A stretch of 64,000 nucleotides of DNA, taken from NCBI GenBank assembly GCA_031398385.1, contig JANNNE010000075.1, forward strand, positions 1 to 64,000, given 5' to 3'. This stretch comes from Ideonella_A sp031398385. GTDB lineage: Bacteria > Pseudomonadota > Gammaproteobacteria > Burkholderiales > Burkholderiaceae_C. The number at the start of each line of letters is the position of its first letter. Position 1 is the stretch's first letter. The position numbers were made by a program, and so were the translations under genes. The notes beneath the pieces are model-generated. The model saw nothing but the letters and a program-made list of their open reading frames with translations. It was not told the origin of the DNA and searched no databases. Below, one piece after another: positions 24,488 to 32,145 of the stretch.

Positions 24488-25471
24488 TCAATGCGCAGCG
24501 CCCGCCCGTTCGATTCGCAGGCGTGGATCAACCGCAAAGTACAACAGATCGACGATCAGGTTGATCAATACGAAGATCAGCGAGATGAGGCACAGATAGG
24601 CGGCCATCACCGGAATGTCGGCAAAGCCGACAGCCTGGATGAACAGCAGGCCCATTCCGGGCCACTGGAACACCGTTTCCGTGATGATCGCGAATGCAAT
24701 CAGCGAGCCGAGTTGCAGCCCCGTGACGGTGATCACCGGCACCAACGTATTTTTCAGCGCATGCCCGAAGTAGACCGACCGGTTGCGCAGGCCGCGCGCG
24801 CGCGCGAAACGGATGTAGTCGGTGCGCAGGACCTCGAGCATCTCGGAACGCACCAGGCGGATGATCAGCGTCAGCTGGAAGATGGCCAGCGTGATCGACG
24901 GCAGGATCAGGTGCTTCAGGCCATCCACCGTGAAGAAGCCCGAGGTCCAGGCCCCGAAGGCCACCACCTCGCCGCGTCCGAAACTGGGCAGCCATTTCAG
25001 GATCACCGCGAACAGCAGGATCAGCAGGATGCCGATCAGGAAAGTCGGCAAGGACACGCCGAGCAGCGATCCCATCATCATCACTTGAGACATGAATGTG
25101 CCGCGGCGCAATGCGGCATAGACACCCATCGGGATGCCGAACAACAAGGCGATCAACGCTGCCGTGATCGACAACTCCAGAGTCGCAGGCAGGCGTTCGA
25201 CCACCAGCGAAGAAACCTTTCGCCCTTGACGCAGGCTGAGCCCGAATTCACCCTGCAGTGCATTGCCGACGAAGCGGGCGAACTGAACCGGGAACGGCTT
25301 GTCGAGCCCGAGATCGGCGCGCAACTGGGTGCGCTGCTCGGGTGTCGCATCCTGCCCGAGCAAGTTGGTCACCGGATCGCCGACATACTGGAACAGCATG
25401 AACGCGATGAACGCCACGGTCAGCATGACCACGATCGATTGCACCAGTCGACGCAAGATGAAGGCGAGCAT
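24488..25471 (-). CDS. dppB: Peptide ABC transporter permease (DppB-like)
   Basis: The 327-aa permease starts MLAFILRRLVQSIVVMLTVA, typical of DppB/OppB, followed by the periplasmic loop (GDPVTNLLGQDATPEQRTQLRADLGLDKP) and the BPD_transp_1 core, with the cytoplasmic EAA loop around DYIRFARARGLRNRSVYFGHALKNTLVP. It is the first gene of a five-gene operon, 34 bases upstream of the binding-protein gene. Confidence 0.93.
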   Translation of the reverse strand: MLAFILRRLVQSIVVMLTVAFIAFMLFQYVGDPVTNLLGQDATPEQRTQLRADLGLDKPFPVQFARFVGNALQGEFGLSLRQGRKVSSLVVERLPATLELSITAALIALLFGIPMGVYAALRRGTFMSQVMMMGSLLGVSLPTFLIGILLILLFAVILKWLPSFGRGEVVAFGAWTSGFFTVDGLKHLILPSITLAIFQLTLIIRLVRSEMLEVLRTDYIRFARARGLRNRSVYFGHALKNTLVPVITVTGLQLGSLIAFAIITETVFQWPGMGLLFIQAVGFADIPVMAAYLCLISLIFVLINLIVDLLYFAVDPRLRIERAGAAH

Positions 25472-25733
25472 GGGTCGTCTTTGAGGTCAGCTGCCCGGTC
25501 GGCGAACGGTGACAGTCTGCGTCGATGACGCGACTTCGCAAGCGATTGTGTTCATGGCGTGACGATACCAAGAACAGCGACCGACTCTGCGAACGCCACC
25601 ACCAAATTCAGGCTCTTTTTCCACCGATGAAATCAATGCTGCGGGACTCACACCGAAAGGCTTGGCGGTTTCGAGCAAGAAAAAAGGCCGCCCGAAGGCG
25701 GCCATTTGTCGCTCAGCTCCGAAGAGCAGCAGA
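25472..25733. other. Intergenic region between dppB and the porin gene
   Basis: This 262-base gap holds the leftward porin terminator (25680-25703) and, nearer to dppB, whatever promoter drives the dpp operon. Apart from the terminator, no convincing sigma-70 promoter or small gene was recognised in it. Confidence 0.5.
25680..25703 (-). terminator. Intrinsic terminator of the porin gene
   Basis: Read on the minus strand, GGCCGCC (25703-25697), a four-base loop and GGCGGCC (25692-25686) form a perfect 7-bp GC stem, directly followed by a run of six T. It starts about 30 bases after the porin stop codon and is a textbook rho-independent terminator. Confidence 0.93.
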
Positions 25734-26744
25734 TCAGAAAACGTGCTTGACGCCGAACTGATAAGCGGTGTTGCGGGTCCGGTTGGTTTGCGTACCAACG
25801 CCGAGGTCGGCGTAGATGTTGGTGCGCTTGCTCAGCGGATAGTCATAGCCGACAGCGAACTTCTTCGACTTGTTGGCCGGGCCGAACGGATCCAGCACTG
25901 CGTAGGCGAGCTTGACGTTGCCACCAGCCAGCGGCACGTTGGCGCCGATGTTGCCGAACTTGTTCTTCTGATTGCCACCGGCGGTCTTGCCTTGCGCGAT
26001 ATTGCCGACCAGCTCAAGAATGCCCAGGTCATAGGCGGCGGTTGCTGTGATCAGCTTGTTGCCGTTGATGGCAGCCGGGCCACCATTGACACGGGCGTAG
26101 CCGATGCCAGCGAAGATCGGGCCACCGCGGTAGATGACGTTGAAGCTGTCGTTGCGACCGGCTTGTGTTGCCTCGGACAGACCGACCTGGCCTTCGAAGC
26201 TCAGCCCACCGAAGTTCGCGCTCTTGACGGTGATTGCGTTGGAACTACGGATCGAGCTGCCGCCGCCCGCGACGCCACTGTTGGCCGCGCCAAAACCGGC
26301 GTTCTGCATGGCGCCGATCTGGCCGACACCGTCCCAGCCAAACGGATCAGCCTTCAGCTGAACCCAGAAGGTCGGCAGGTATTGACGGCCCAGGTTGACC
26401 GAGCCGACTCCAGCCATGGTCAGCTGAACCCACGAACGACCGGCCCAGAAAACCGGGGCAAGGTTGTTGTCGCCGGTGTCAGGATTGAAACGGTGCTCGA
26501 TCTGGAACTGCGCCGACAGGCCGCCACCCAGGTCTTCCGTGCCACGGAAACCGAGGCGCGACGAGGCTGCCTGCTGCAGTCTCCATGACTTGTCGGTGCC
26601 GTTGGCGGAGACGTTGGCTGCGGTGCCGCCATTGCCCTTGGCAATGCCCTGGTCAATGAGACCGTACAGGGTGACCGACGACTGTGCAAAAGCAGCTCCG
26701 CCGAACGAAGCGAGAACGGCCAGAGCGACCAGAGATTTTTTCAT
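25734..26744 (-). CDS. Gram-negative general porin (betaproteobacterial type)
   Basis: The 336-aa product has a signal peptide (MKKSLVALAVLASFGGAAFA) and a mature start QSSVTLYGLIDQGI, the hallmark of betaproteobacterial 16-stranded trimeric porins. It shows SRLGFRGTEDLGGGLSAQFQIEHRF and the L3-region segment with GRQYLPTF, and ends in YQFGVKHVF with the terminal Phe needed for BAM recognition. It would form a diffusion pore for small solutes in the outer membrane. A strong AGGAGA site precedes the ATG. Selectivity cannot be told from sequence. Confidence 0.94.
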   Translation of the reverse strand: MKKSLVALAVLASFGGAAFAQSSVTLYGLIDQGIAKGNGGTAANVSANGTDKSWRLQQAASSRLGFRGTEDLGGGLSAQFQIEHRFNPDTGDNNLAPVFWAGRSWVQLTMAGVGSVNLGRQYLPTFWVQLKADPFGWDGVGQIGAMQNAGFGAANSGVAGGGSSIRSSNAITVKSANFGGLSFEGQVGLSEATQAGRNDSFNVIYRGGPIFAGIGYARVNGGPAAINGNKLITATAAYDLGILELVGNIAQGKTAGGNQKNKFGNIGANVPLAGGNVKLAYAVLDPFGPANKSKKFAVGYDYPLSKRTNIYADLGVGTQTNRTRNTAYQFGVKHVF

Positions 26745-27037
26745 TTCGTGTATCTCCTAAGGTGAATAAAGAGGTTCCAACCGATTCGCCCCAATCGGGC
26801 CGATCAGACCAACCCCCTCAGCGGAAGTTGTCCGTATTGCACCAGACAGGCATGGCGCTTGCAAAGCTTTGCTCGGGGTCTGAGGCCATTGTGTTGTCCC
26901 CTTACAACGACCGGGCGTGCATCGCAAACCCGTTCAACGCGTGTTCGCGCCGACACATCTACTAGCTCCGGGCCATATCCCGGTAAGTGACCACCAACTT
27001 TTAATTGAGTTAGCCTGCAACTTGGATTTTCGCCTCA
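26745..27037. promoter_or_regulatory. Divergent porin-coq7 control region
   Basis: This 293-base gap has no gene. For the porin (minus strand) a candidate promoter is TTGCAA at 26864-26859 with TGCAAT at 26841-26836 and a 17-base spacer. A perfect 12-base palindrome, GCAAAGCTTTGC (26861-26872), overlaps the -35 box. Further upstream GTTGT-N6-ACAAC (26893-26908) is a second small dyad. These could be operators of an osmotic or nutrient regulator. The porin leader would be about 85 bases long. No clear promoter was found for coq7. Confidence 0.35.
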
Positions 27038-27682
27038 ATGCACTCGCCTCTCATGCTCGACACCATGATCGCCACGTTCGACAACGCCCTGAGAACCATC
27101 GGCGGCTCGGTTCCTGCTGCCCGCCCATGCCCGAAGCCTGACCGGACCGACAGCACTGCCGAGCGCCTTACCCCGGCCGAGCGTCGCAAGGCCGGCGCAC
27201 TGATGCGGGTCAACCATGTCGGGGAGGTCTGCGCACAGGCCATGTACCAGGCCCAGGCGCTGACGGCGCGTACGCCGGAACTGCGGGCCAGCATGAAGCA
27301 AGCCTCGCGCGAAGAAGGCGATCACCTGGCCTGGACCCGGCAACGCCTCGATCAACTCAACGCCCGACCGAGCCTGCTCAATCCGCTCTGGTATGCCGGG
27401 GCGTTCTCGGTCGGGCTGATCGCCGGACGGGTCGGAGACGCCGCCAGCCTGGGCTTCGTGGTCGAAACCGAGCGCCAGGTCGAGCAGCATCTGCAAGGAC
27501 ATCTGGAGCGCCTGCCGGAAAGCGACCTGGAATCGCGCGCCATCGTCGAGCAGATGAAGGCGGACGAGAATCACCACGCGCAATTGGCCAGCGCCGCAGG
27601 CGCCAGCGCGATTCCATGGCCGGTGAAGATGGCGATGCGCGGCGCCGCCAGGATCATGACGCGCACCGCACACTACATCTGA
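27038..27682 (+). CDS. coq7: 2-Polyprenyl-3-methyl-6-methoxy-1,4-benzoquinone monooxygenase (Coq7)
   Basis: Coq7 is a carboxylate-bridged diiron hydroxylase that carries out the penultimate step of ubiquinone synthesis. The 214-aa product shows the family's conserved segments LMRVNHVGEVCAQAMYQAQ, the ferritin-like ligand motifs EEGDHLAW and ADENHHAQ, and SFVVETERQVEQHL-type sequence (GFVVETERQVEQHL). ATGs at 27053 and 27065 are alternative starts; the first 25 residues are not well conserved. Convergent with the osmC-family gene 18 bases away. Confidence 0.93.
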   Translation: MHSPLMLDTMIATFDNALRTIGGSVPAARPCPKPDRTDSTAERLTPAERRKAGALMRVNHVGEVCAQAMYQAQALTARTPELRASMKQASREEGDHLAWTRQRLDQLNARPSLLNPLWYAGAFSVGLIAGRVGDAASLGFVVETERQVEQHLQGHLERLPESDLESRAIVEQMKADENHHAQLASAAGASAIPWPVKMAMRGAARIMTRTAHYI

Positions 27683-27700
27683 CCCCGCCCGGCCGCCCGC

Positions 27701-28123
27701 TCAGGCCTCGCGCACCTCGTGGCTTGTCGTGATTTCCGCGGTCTTGGCCAGCATGATGCTCGCCGAGCAGTATTTTTCGTGCGACAGCTGGATCGCGCGC
27801 CCGACCACGCCATCCGACAGGCCGCGTCCGGTGACGACGAAATGCATGTGAATGCGTGTGAAGACCTTCGGGTCGGTGGGCGCCCGTTCGGACGTGATCT
27901 TCAGTTCGCAACCGGTCACGTCGTGGCGGCCGCGCTTGAGGATCAGCACCACGTCGTAGGCCGTGCACCCGCCGGTGCCGGCCAGTACGGTCTCCATCGG
28001 TCGCGGCGCCAGGTTGCGACCACCGCCGTCGGTCGCACCATCCATGTTGAGCAGGTGGCCGCTGCCGGTTTCCGCGGTGAAGGCCATCCCTGCCTGCGAT
28101 TGCCAAAGAACGGTGCATTCCAT
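27701..28123 (-). CDS. OsmC/Ohr-family protein
   Basis: The 140-aa product matches the OsmC/Ohr fold, small thiol-dependent proteins, many of which reduce organic hydroperoxides. The two conserved cysteines are in GGCTAYDVVLIL and HEKYCSASIML. The ATG at 28123 (MECTVLWQSQAGMAF) gives the normal family length, and the longer frame to 28351 would cover the terminator-bearing ilvA leader. It resembles the YhfA-like branch more than true Ohr, so peroxidase activity should not be assumed. Confidence 0.87.
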   Translation of the reverse strand: MECTVLWQSQAGMAFTAETGSGHLLNMDGATDGGGRNLAPRPMETVLAGTGGCTAYDVVLILKRGRHDVTGCELKITSERAPTDPKVFTRIHMHFVVTGRGLSDGVVGRAIQLSHEKYCSASIMLAKTAEITTSHEVREA

Positions 28124-28209
28124 ATCGATTACCGGGTGAGTGAAAAAGTCGAAGCTGGGCTCGGTTGCGGCGATTTGTACCGGAAAACGATGCCGCCCCG
28201 CAACGCGCA

Positions 28210-28238
28210 TATTGCAGCGCAGCATTGGAGCGTATAGA
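28210..28238 (+). promoter_or_regulatory. Candidate promoter of the ilvA leader / small RNA
   Basis: TATAGA at 28233-28238 resembles a -10 box, with TATTGC (28210-28215, 17-base spacer) or TTGCAG (28212-28217, 15-base spacer) as a weak -35. The predicted transcript would begin near 28245. Confidence 0.35.
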
Positions 28239-28244
28239 CTGAGG

Positions 28245-28340
28245 CCACCGAGGCGGTGGGTTTGACCCCCTCGACCGATTGTCTCCTCCACCCCTCCAAT
28301 GGTGGATTCAACCCAAGGCAGCAATGCCTTGGGTTTTTTT
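28245..28340 (+). ncRNA. Candidate small RNA or ilvA attenuator leader
   Basis: A transcript from the candidate promoter would be about 95 bases long. It would hold a hairpin with CCACCG/CGGTGG arms at its very 5' end (arms at about 28245-28259), a hairpin with TCCACC/GGTGGA arms (28287-28306), and a 10-bp terminator stem followed by seven or more U. No leader peptide with an Ile/Val/Thr-rich run precedes the terminator, so classical attenuation is not supported. A free-standing sRNA, or a regulated leader of ilvA 62 bases downstream, both fit. I did not recognise a known RNA family. Confidence 0.4.
28311..28340 (+). terminator. Perfect intrinsic terminator upstream of ilvA
   Basis: The arms ACCCAAGGCA (28311-28320) and TGCCTTGGGT (28325-28334) form an uninterrupted 10-bp stem with a GCAA tetraloop, followed by T6 and more pyrimidines. 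No protein gene on the plus strand ends nearby (coq7 stops at 27682), so it terminates an RNA that starts in this gap. Confidence 0.9.
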
Positions 28341-28402
28341 CTTTCTGGCAATGCTCGCCCCGTATGATCCGGCGCCGCAGATTGCCGTGATCGAGGAATG
28401 CC

Positions 28403-29989
28403 ATGGCTGGCTCAAAGAAACAAGCAAGCGTGCCCCCCGCAAAGCGCGCCCTCGTCAAGGCATCGGCCCGGCCGTTGTCCGGAAACGACTACCTGAAGAA
28501 GATCCTGAACGCCCGCGTCTATGACGTCGCTCAGGAAACGGCGCTGGAACCGGCGCGACGCCTGTCGGCGCGCAGCGGCAACCAGATCCTGCTGAAGCGG
28601 GAAGATACCCAGCCGGTCTTCAGCTTCAAGCTGCGCGGCGCGTACAACAAGATGTCGCACCTGAGCGCCGAGCAACGCGACCGCGGCGTGATCTGCGCCT
28701 CTGCCGGCAACCATGCCCAAGGCGTGGCGCTGGCCGCGCGCCATCTCGGCTGCACCGCGTTGATCGTGATGCCGGTGACGACGCCGACCTTGAAAATCGA
28801 CGCCGTCAAGGCACTTGGTGGAACGGTCGTCCTGCACGGCGAAAGCTTCACCGATGCCTACAAGCATGCGCTCGAACTGGAGCAGAAAAAGGGCCTGAGC
28901 TTTGTCCATCCCTTCGACGATCCCGAGGTGATCGCCGGCCAAGGCACGGTGGCGATGGAAATTCTGCGCCAGCACCAGGGGCCGATCCATGCGATCTTCG
29001 TGGCCATCGGCGGGGGCGGCCTGATCGCCGGCATCGCTGCCTACATCAAGGCGGTGCGCCCGGAGATCAAGGTCATCGGCGTGCAGACCAACGACTCCGA
29101 CGCGATGGTGCGCTCGGTGAAGGCCGGCAAGCGCGTGCAGTTGCACGATGTCGGGTTGTTCTCGGACGGCACGGCGGTGAAACTGGTCGGCGGCGAGACC
29201 TTCCGGCTGGCCCGTCAATGGGTTGACGAATACGTGCTCGTCGATACCGATGCCACCTGCGCAGCCATCAAGGACGTTTTCGAGGATACGAGGAGCATCT
29301 TGGAGCCCGCCGGCGCACTGAGCGTGGCCGGACTGAAGCAGTATGTGCAGACCAACCAGCTCAGCGGCGAGACCCTGATCGCGATCGCCTGCGGCGCCAA
29401 CATGAATTTCGACCGTCTGCGCTTCGTTGCCGAACGGGCCGAGATCGGTGAAGCGCGAGAGGCGCTGTTCGCCGTCACGATTCCCGAGGCGCGCGGCAGT
29501 TTCCGGCAGTTCTGCTCGTTGATCGGCCCGCGCTCGGTGACCGAATTCAACTACCGGATCTCGGACGCCGACTCGGCACACGTCTTTGTCGGCCTGTCGA
29601 CTACGCAGCGTGACGAATCAACCAGCCTGGCGGGCGAATTCACCCGGCATGGCTTCGCCACGATCGATCTGACCCACGACGAACTCGCCAAGCAACACCT
29701 GCGCCATCTGGTGGGCGGGCGCAGCGCCCTGGCCGCGGAAGAGCGCCTGTTTCGTTTCATTTTCCCGGAGCGCCCGGGCGCGCTGATGCGGTTTCTGTCG
29801 AGCATGCACCCCGACTGGAACATCAGCCTGTTCCACTACCGCAACCAGGGCGCCGACTACGGTCGGATCCTGGTCGGGATCCAGGTCCCCAAGGGGGACC
29901 GCAAGGCCTTGCGGCGGTTTCTCGACGAACTCGGTTATTCCTGGCAGGACGAAACCGACAACCCGGCCTATCGCTTGTTCTTGCGCTGA
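28403..29989 (+). CDS. ilvA: Threonine ammonia-lyase, biosynthetic
   Basis: IlvA is a PLP enzyme that deaminates threonine to 2-oxobutanoate, the first committed step to isoleucine. The 528-aa product has the PLP lysine in FSFKLRGAYNK (K76), CASAGNHAQGVALAA, and the Gly-rich phosphate loop in AIGGGGLIAG. Two C-terminal ACT-like regulatory domains follow (ALFAVTIPEARGSFRQF and FRFIFPERPGALMRFL), which in the biosynthetic form bind isoleucine for feedback inhibition. The ATG has a GAGGA site nearby. A basic N-terminal extension of about 25 residues is not conserved. Confidence 0.96.
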   Translation: MAGSKKQASVPPAKRALVKASARPLSGNDYLKKILNARVYDVAQETALEPARRLSARSGNQILLKREDTQPVFSFKLRGAYNKMSHLSAEQRDRGVICASAGNHAQGVALAARHLGCTALIVMPVTTPTLKIDAVKALGGTVVLHGESFTDAYKHALELEQKKGLSFVHPFDDPEVIAGQGTVAMEILRQHQGPIHAIFVAIGGGGLIAGIAAYIKAVRPEIKVIGVQTNDSDAMVRSVKAGKRVQLHDVGLFSDGTAVKLVGGETFRLARQWVDEYVLVDTDATCAAIKDVFEDTRSILEPAGALSVAGLKQYVQTNQLSGETLIAIACGANMNFDRLRFVAERAEIGEAREALFAVTIPEARGSFRQFCSLIGPRSVTEFNYRISDADSAHVFVGLSTTQRDESTSLAGEFTRHGFATIDLTHDELAKQHLRHLVGGRSALAAEERLFRFIFPERPGALMRFLSSMHPDWNISLFHYRNQGADYGRILVGIQVPKGDRKALRRFLDELGYSWQDETDNPAYRLFLR

Positions 29990-30000
29990 CGCATTCGCGC

Positions 30001-30738
30001 CTATTGCCGCATCACTGCCGAATTCGGAATGCCCTGTTTGCCCGCGGCTGACGGCATCGCCGAATTCACGTCATTGGCGCCGATGCCTGGCACGGCGTCC
30101 TGAAAACTGCCCTGCAGACCGCTCGGACCGGCGCCAAAAGGCTGCTGCATCGGCGCCGGCTGAAAGTTTGGCGGAGGCATCATCGGTGGCGGGACGCCAA
30201 TCCCGGGCGGCGGTGGCGAATAGCCGGGCGAGGCCATGAACGGGGCAGTCGGCGCGCCTGCAGCTGCCAGCGTGCCGGTGGCCGGCGCGGCGGGCGGTGG
30301 CAGTTCCAGCACGAATGCCGCGTCGCCGTTGCCCGAGCGATCGCCGATTCGAGCGCTGCGCAACGCCACCGACCACAGCGACAGCTGGCCGTCGAGGGCC
30401 TCGCCGACGCGATAGGCGCGCACCGGCCCGCCATCCACCGATATCAGCGCCACGCCCGGCTTCTGGCTGTCGTCGTGGCCCCGCCTGGTGCTGGTCGCGA
30501 CGATGCCGGTGAGTCGAAACCGATTCGCCGCGGGCGGCGGCGCCGCTGCGGCCGGACCGGTCTCGACCCGCGGTGCGCCGAGCAGGCGGCTCAGATCGCC
30601 CGCGGCGAGTGGTCCGTTCGCCGCCAGACGGGTGCCGTCCGGGATCGGTGCGGCGGTGGTCGCCAGTCGCATCGCCCAGAAAACCACCGACGCCGCAGCC
30701 AGCGCCCAGAGCAGCATCGCAAACAGTCGGGAACTCAT
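30001..30738 (-). CDS. gspC: Type II secretion system protein GspC
   Basis: GspC links the inner-membrane platform of the type II secretion system to the secretin GspD. The 245-aa product has one transmembrane helix near the N-terminus (residues about 4-22), a linker, and the homology region (residues about 70-150: NRFRLTGIVATST, YRVGEALDGQLSLWSVALRSARIG). The C-terminal third is Pro/Met/Gly-rich, and no PDZ domain is visible, unlike the classical Pseudomonas-type or Klebsiella-type proteins. It is transcribed divergently from gspG across a 52-base gap, as in Burkholderia. Confidence 0.88.
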   Translation of the reverse strand: MSSRLFAMLLWALAAASVVFWAMRLATTAAPIPDGTRLAANGPLAAGDLSRLLGAPRVETGPAAAAPPPAANRFRLTGIVATSTRRGHDDSQKPGVALISVDGGPVRAYRVGEALDGQLSLWSVALRSARIGDRSGNGDAAFVLELPPPAAPATGTLAAAGAPTAPFMASPGYSPPPPGIGVPPPMMPPPNFQPAPMQQPFGAGPSGLQGSFQDAVPGIGANDVNSAMPSAAGKQGIPNSAVMRQ

Positions 30739-30790
30739 GCGCGGATTATCATGGAAGCGACGGCCCCTGCAGGCCATGCACCACGTACCC

Positions 30791-31243
30791 ATGAACTCCA
30801 GCCCCGAACGCTCCTTTGCCGAAATTCGCCGCCGTATACAGGGCGGCTTCACCCTGATCGAACTGATGGTGGTGCTTGTCATCATCGGATTGCTGGCCGC
30901 CCTGATCGTCCCGAACGTGCTAAACCGCGCGGAAGATGCGCGGGTGACCGCGGCCCGGACCGACGTCAACAACCTGATGCAGGCGCTGAAGCTGTATCGG
31001 CTGGACAACCAGCGCTACCCCAGCGCCGAACAGGGTCTGCAGAGTCTGGTTGCCCGACCCACCACCGGCACCCTGCCGCTGAACTGGAAGCCCTACCTCG
31101 ACAAGCTGCCGGCTGACCCCTGGGGCAAGCCGTACCAGTATGCCAATCCGGGCGTCAAGGGCGAAATCGACGTCTTCAGCTACGGCGCCGATGGCGTGGT
31201 TGGCGGAGAAGGCAACGACGCGGATGTCGGCTCATGGCAATGA
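30791..31243 (+). CDS. gspG: Type II secretion major pseudopilin GspG
   Basis: The 150-aa product has a prepilin leader cleaved at GG|FTLIELMVVLVIIGLL (Glu at position 5 of the mature form). After the hydrophobic helix come the conserved LKLYRLDNQRYPSAEQGLQSLV and the C-terminal calcium-site region (DPWGKPYQYANPG, FSYGADGVVGGEGNDADVG). These place it as GspG, the major subunit of the periplasmic pseudopilus. An ATG at 30776 is a possible earlier start. It opens the 11-gene rightward gsp operon. Confidence 0.97.
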   Translation: MNSSPERSFAEIRRRIQGGFTLIELMVVLVIIGLLAALIVPNVLNRAEDARVTAARTDVNNLMQALKLYRLDNQRYPSAEQGLQSLVARPTTGTLPLNWKPYLDKLPADPWGKPYQYANPGVKGEIDVFSYGADGVVGGEGNDADVGSWQ

Positions 31244-31754
31244 CGCCGAAGCGGGCGTGACACGGCGCGCCCTGGCCCGCCGGGCGCGGGGTTTCACGCT
31301 GATCGAGCTGATGGTGGTGATCGCGATCATCGCCATCGCCGCAGGCCTCGCCGCGCTGTCGCTGCGGGACCCGACCGAGACCCGCCTGCAACGCGAGGCG
31401 GCCCGCCTGGCCGCGCTGCTCGAAGTGGCACGAACCCAATCACGCACGCTGGGCGTCAGCGTGGTCTGGATGCCGGTCGATGGCAACGCCGTGCCACGGC
31501 CCGGAGACCGGGATGCAGCGCTGCCGGCGCAGTTTCGCTTCCGCGGCCTGCCCGACGACGAAGAATTGCCTACCCGTTGGCTGAACCCGGGCATCCAGGT
31601 TGAAATGCCGGAAAATCGGCAGATCGTGCTCGGCCCGGAGCCGCTGATCGGCGCCCAGCGCATCGTGCTGCAGCTCGAGAAGCAACGTCTCGCCCTGGAT
31701 ACCGACGGGCTGCGGCCGTTCACCGTGCACACCCTGAATGCCGCCGGCAACTGA
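31224..31754 (+). CDS. gspH: Type II secretion minor pseudopilin GspH
   Basis: The 176-aa product has the prepilin signature RG|FTLIELMVVIAIIAIAAG and the GspH-type beta domain (LAALLEVARTQSRTLGVSVVWMP, FRFRGLPDDEELPTRWLNPG). The ATG at 31224 overlaps the end of gspG by 20 bases; a GTG at 31257 directly before the leader is a second option. It is followed by gspI with a 17-base overlap. Confidence 0.93.
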   Translation: MSAHGNDAEAGVTRRALARRARGFTLIELMVVIAIIAIAAGLAALSLRDPTETRLQREAARLAALLEVARTQSRTLGVSVVWMPVDGNAVPRPGDRDAALPAQFRFRGLPDDEELPTRWLNPGIQVEMPENRQIVLGPEPLIGAQRIVLQLEKQRLALDTDGLRPFTVHTLNAAGN

Positions 31755-32145
31755 TCGGCATACACGCCGCTCGTTGCGGCATGGCGCCCGCGCGGCAGAC
31801 GGCTTCACGCTGATCGAGGTGCTGGTCGCGCTGGCGATCGTCGCGGTCACGCTCGGCGCCGGTCTGCAGGCCGCAGGCGCGCTGACGCGTAACGCGCAGC
31901 GCTTCAGCGAGATCAGCGAGGCGCAATGGTGCGCCGACAACCAGCTCGGTGCAATTCGCCTGACACGACAATTTCCGGACGTCGGTGATATCGAGTTCCA
32001 ATGTGACCAATTGGGCCGCATCTACCTCGGCAAGCTGGTCGTGCGCCCGACACCGAACCCGAACTTCAGGCGGGTCGACGCCACCATCGGCGACGCCCAG
32101 TCGGTGCCGCTGTTGACCGTGTCCACCGTCGTGGGGCGCCTTTGA
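31738..32145 (+). CDS. gspI: Type II secretion minor pseudopilin GspI
   Basis: The 135-aa product has the prepilin motif DG|FTLIEVLVALAIVAVTLG and the family segment QWCADNQLGAIRLTRQFPDVG, typical of GspI, which forms the pseudopilus tip with GspJ and GspK. Its stop overlaps the gspJ start (TGATG). Confidence 0.94.
   Translation: MPPATDRHTRRSLRHGARAADGFTLIEVLVALAIVAVTLGAGLQAAGALTRNAQRFSEISEAQWCADNQLGAIRLTRQFPDVGDIEFQCDQLGRIYLGKLVVRPTPNPNFRRVDATIGDAQSVPLLTVSTVVGRL

Larger units (their letters stand above)
28124..28402. other. osmC-ilvA intergenic region with a possible small RNA or attenuator
   Basis: The 279-base region between the divergent genes holds, on the plus strand, a promoter-like pair (28210-28238), two short hairpins and a perfect intrinsic terminator (28311-28340), all before ilvA. 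Upstream of 28200 nothing else was recognised. Confidence 0.6.

Noticed and set aside
27719..28237. 172-codon frame antisense to the OsmC-family gene
   Set aside because: No motif, and it covers a gene with both conserved cysteines on the other strand.
28253..28298. tRNA/tmRNA-like segment (GGTTTGACCCCCTC and CTCCACC) before ilvA
   Set aside because: It resembles a T-loop followed by an acceptor end, but no matching 5' acceptor or other arms can be found, so it is not called as a tRNA or tmRNA.
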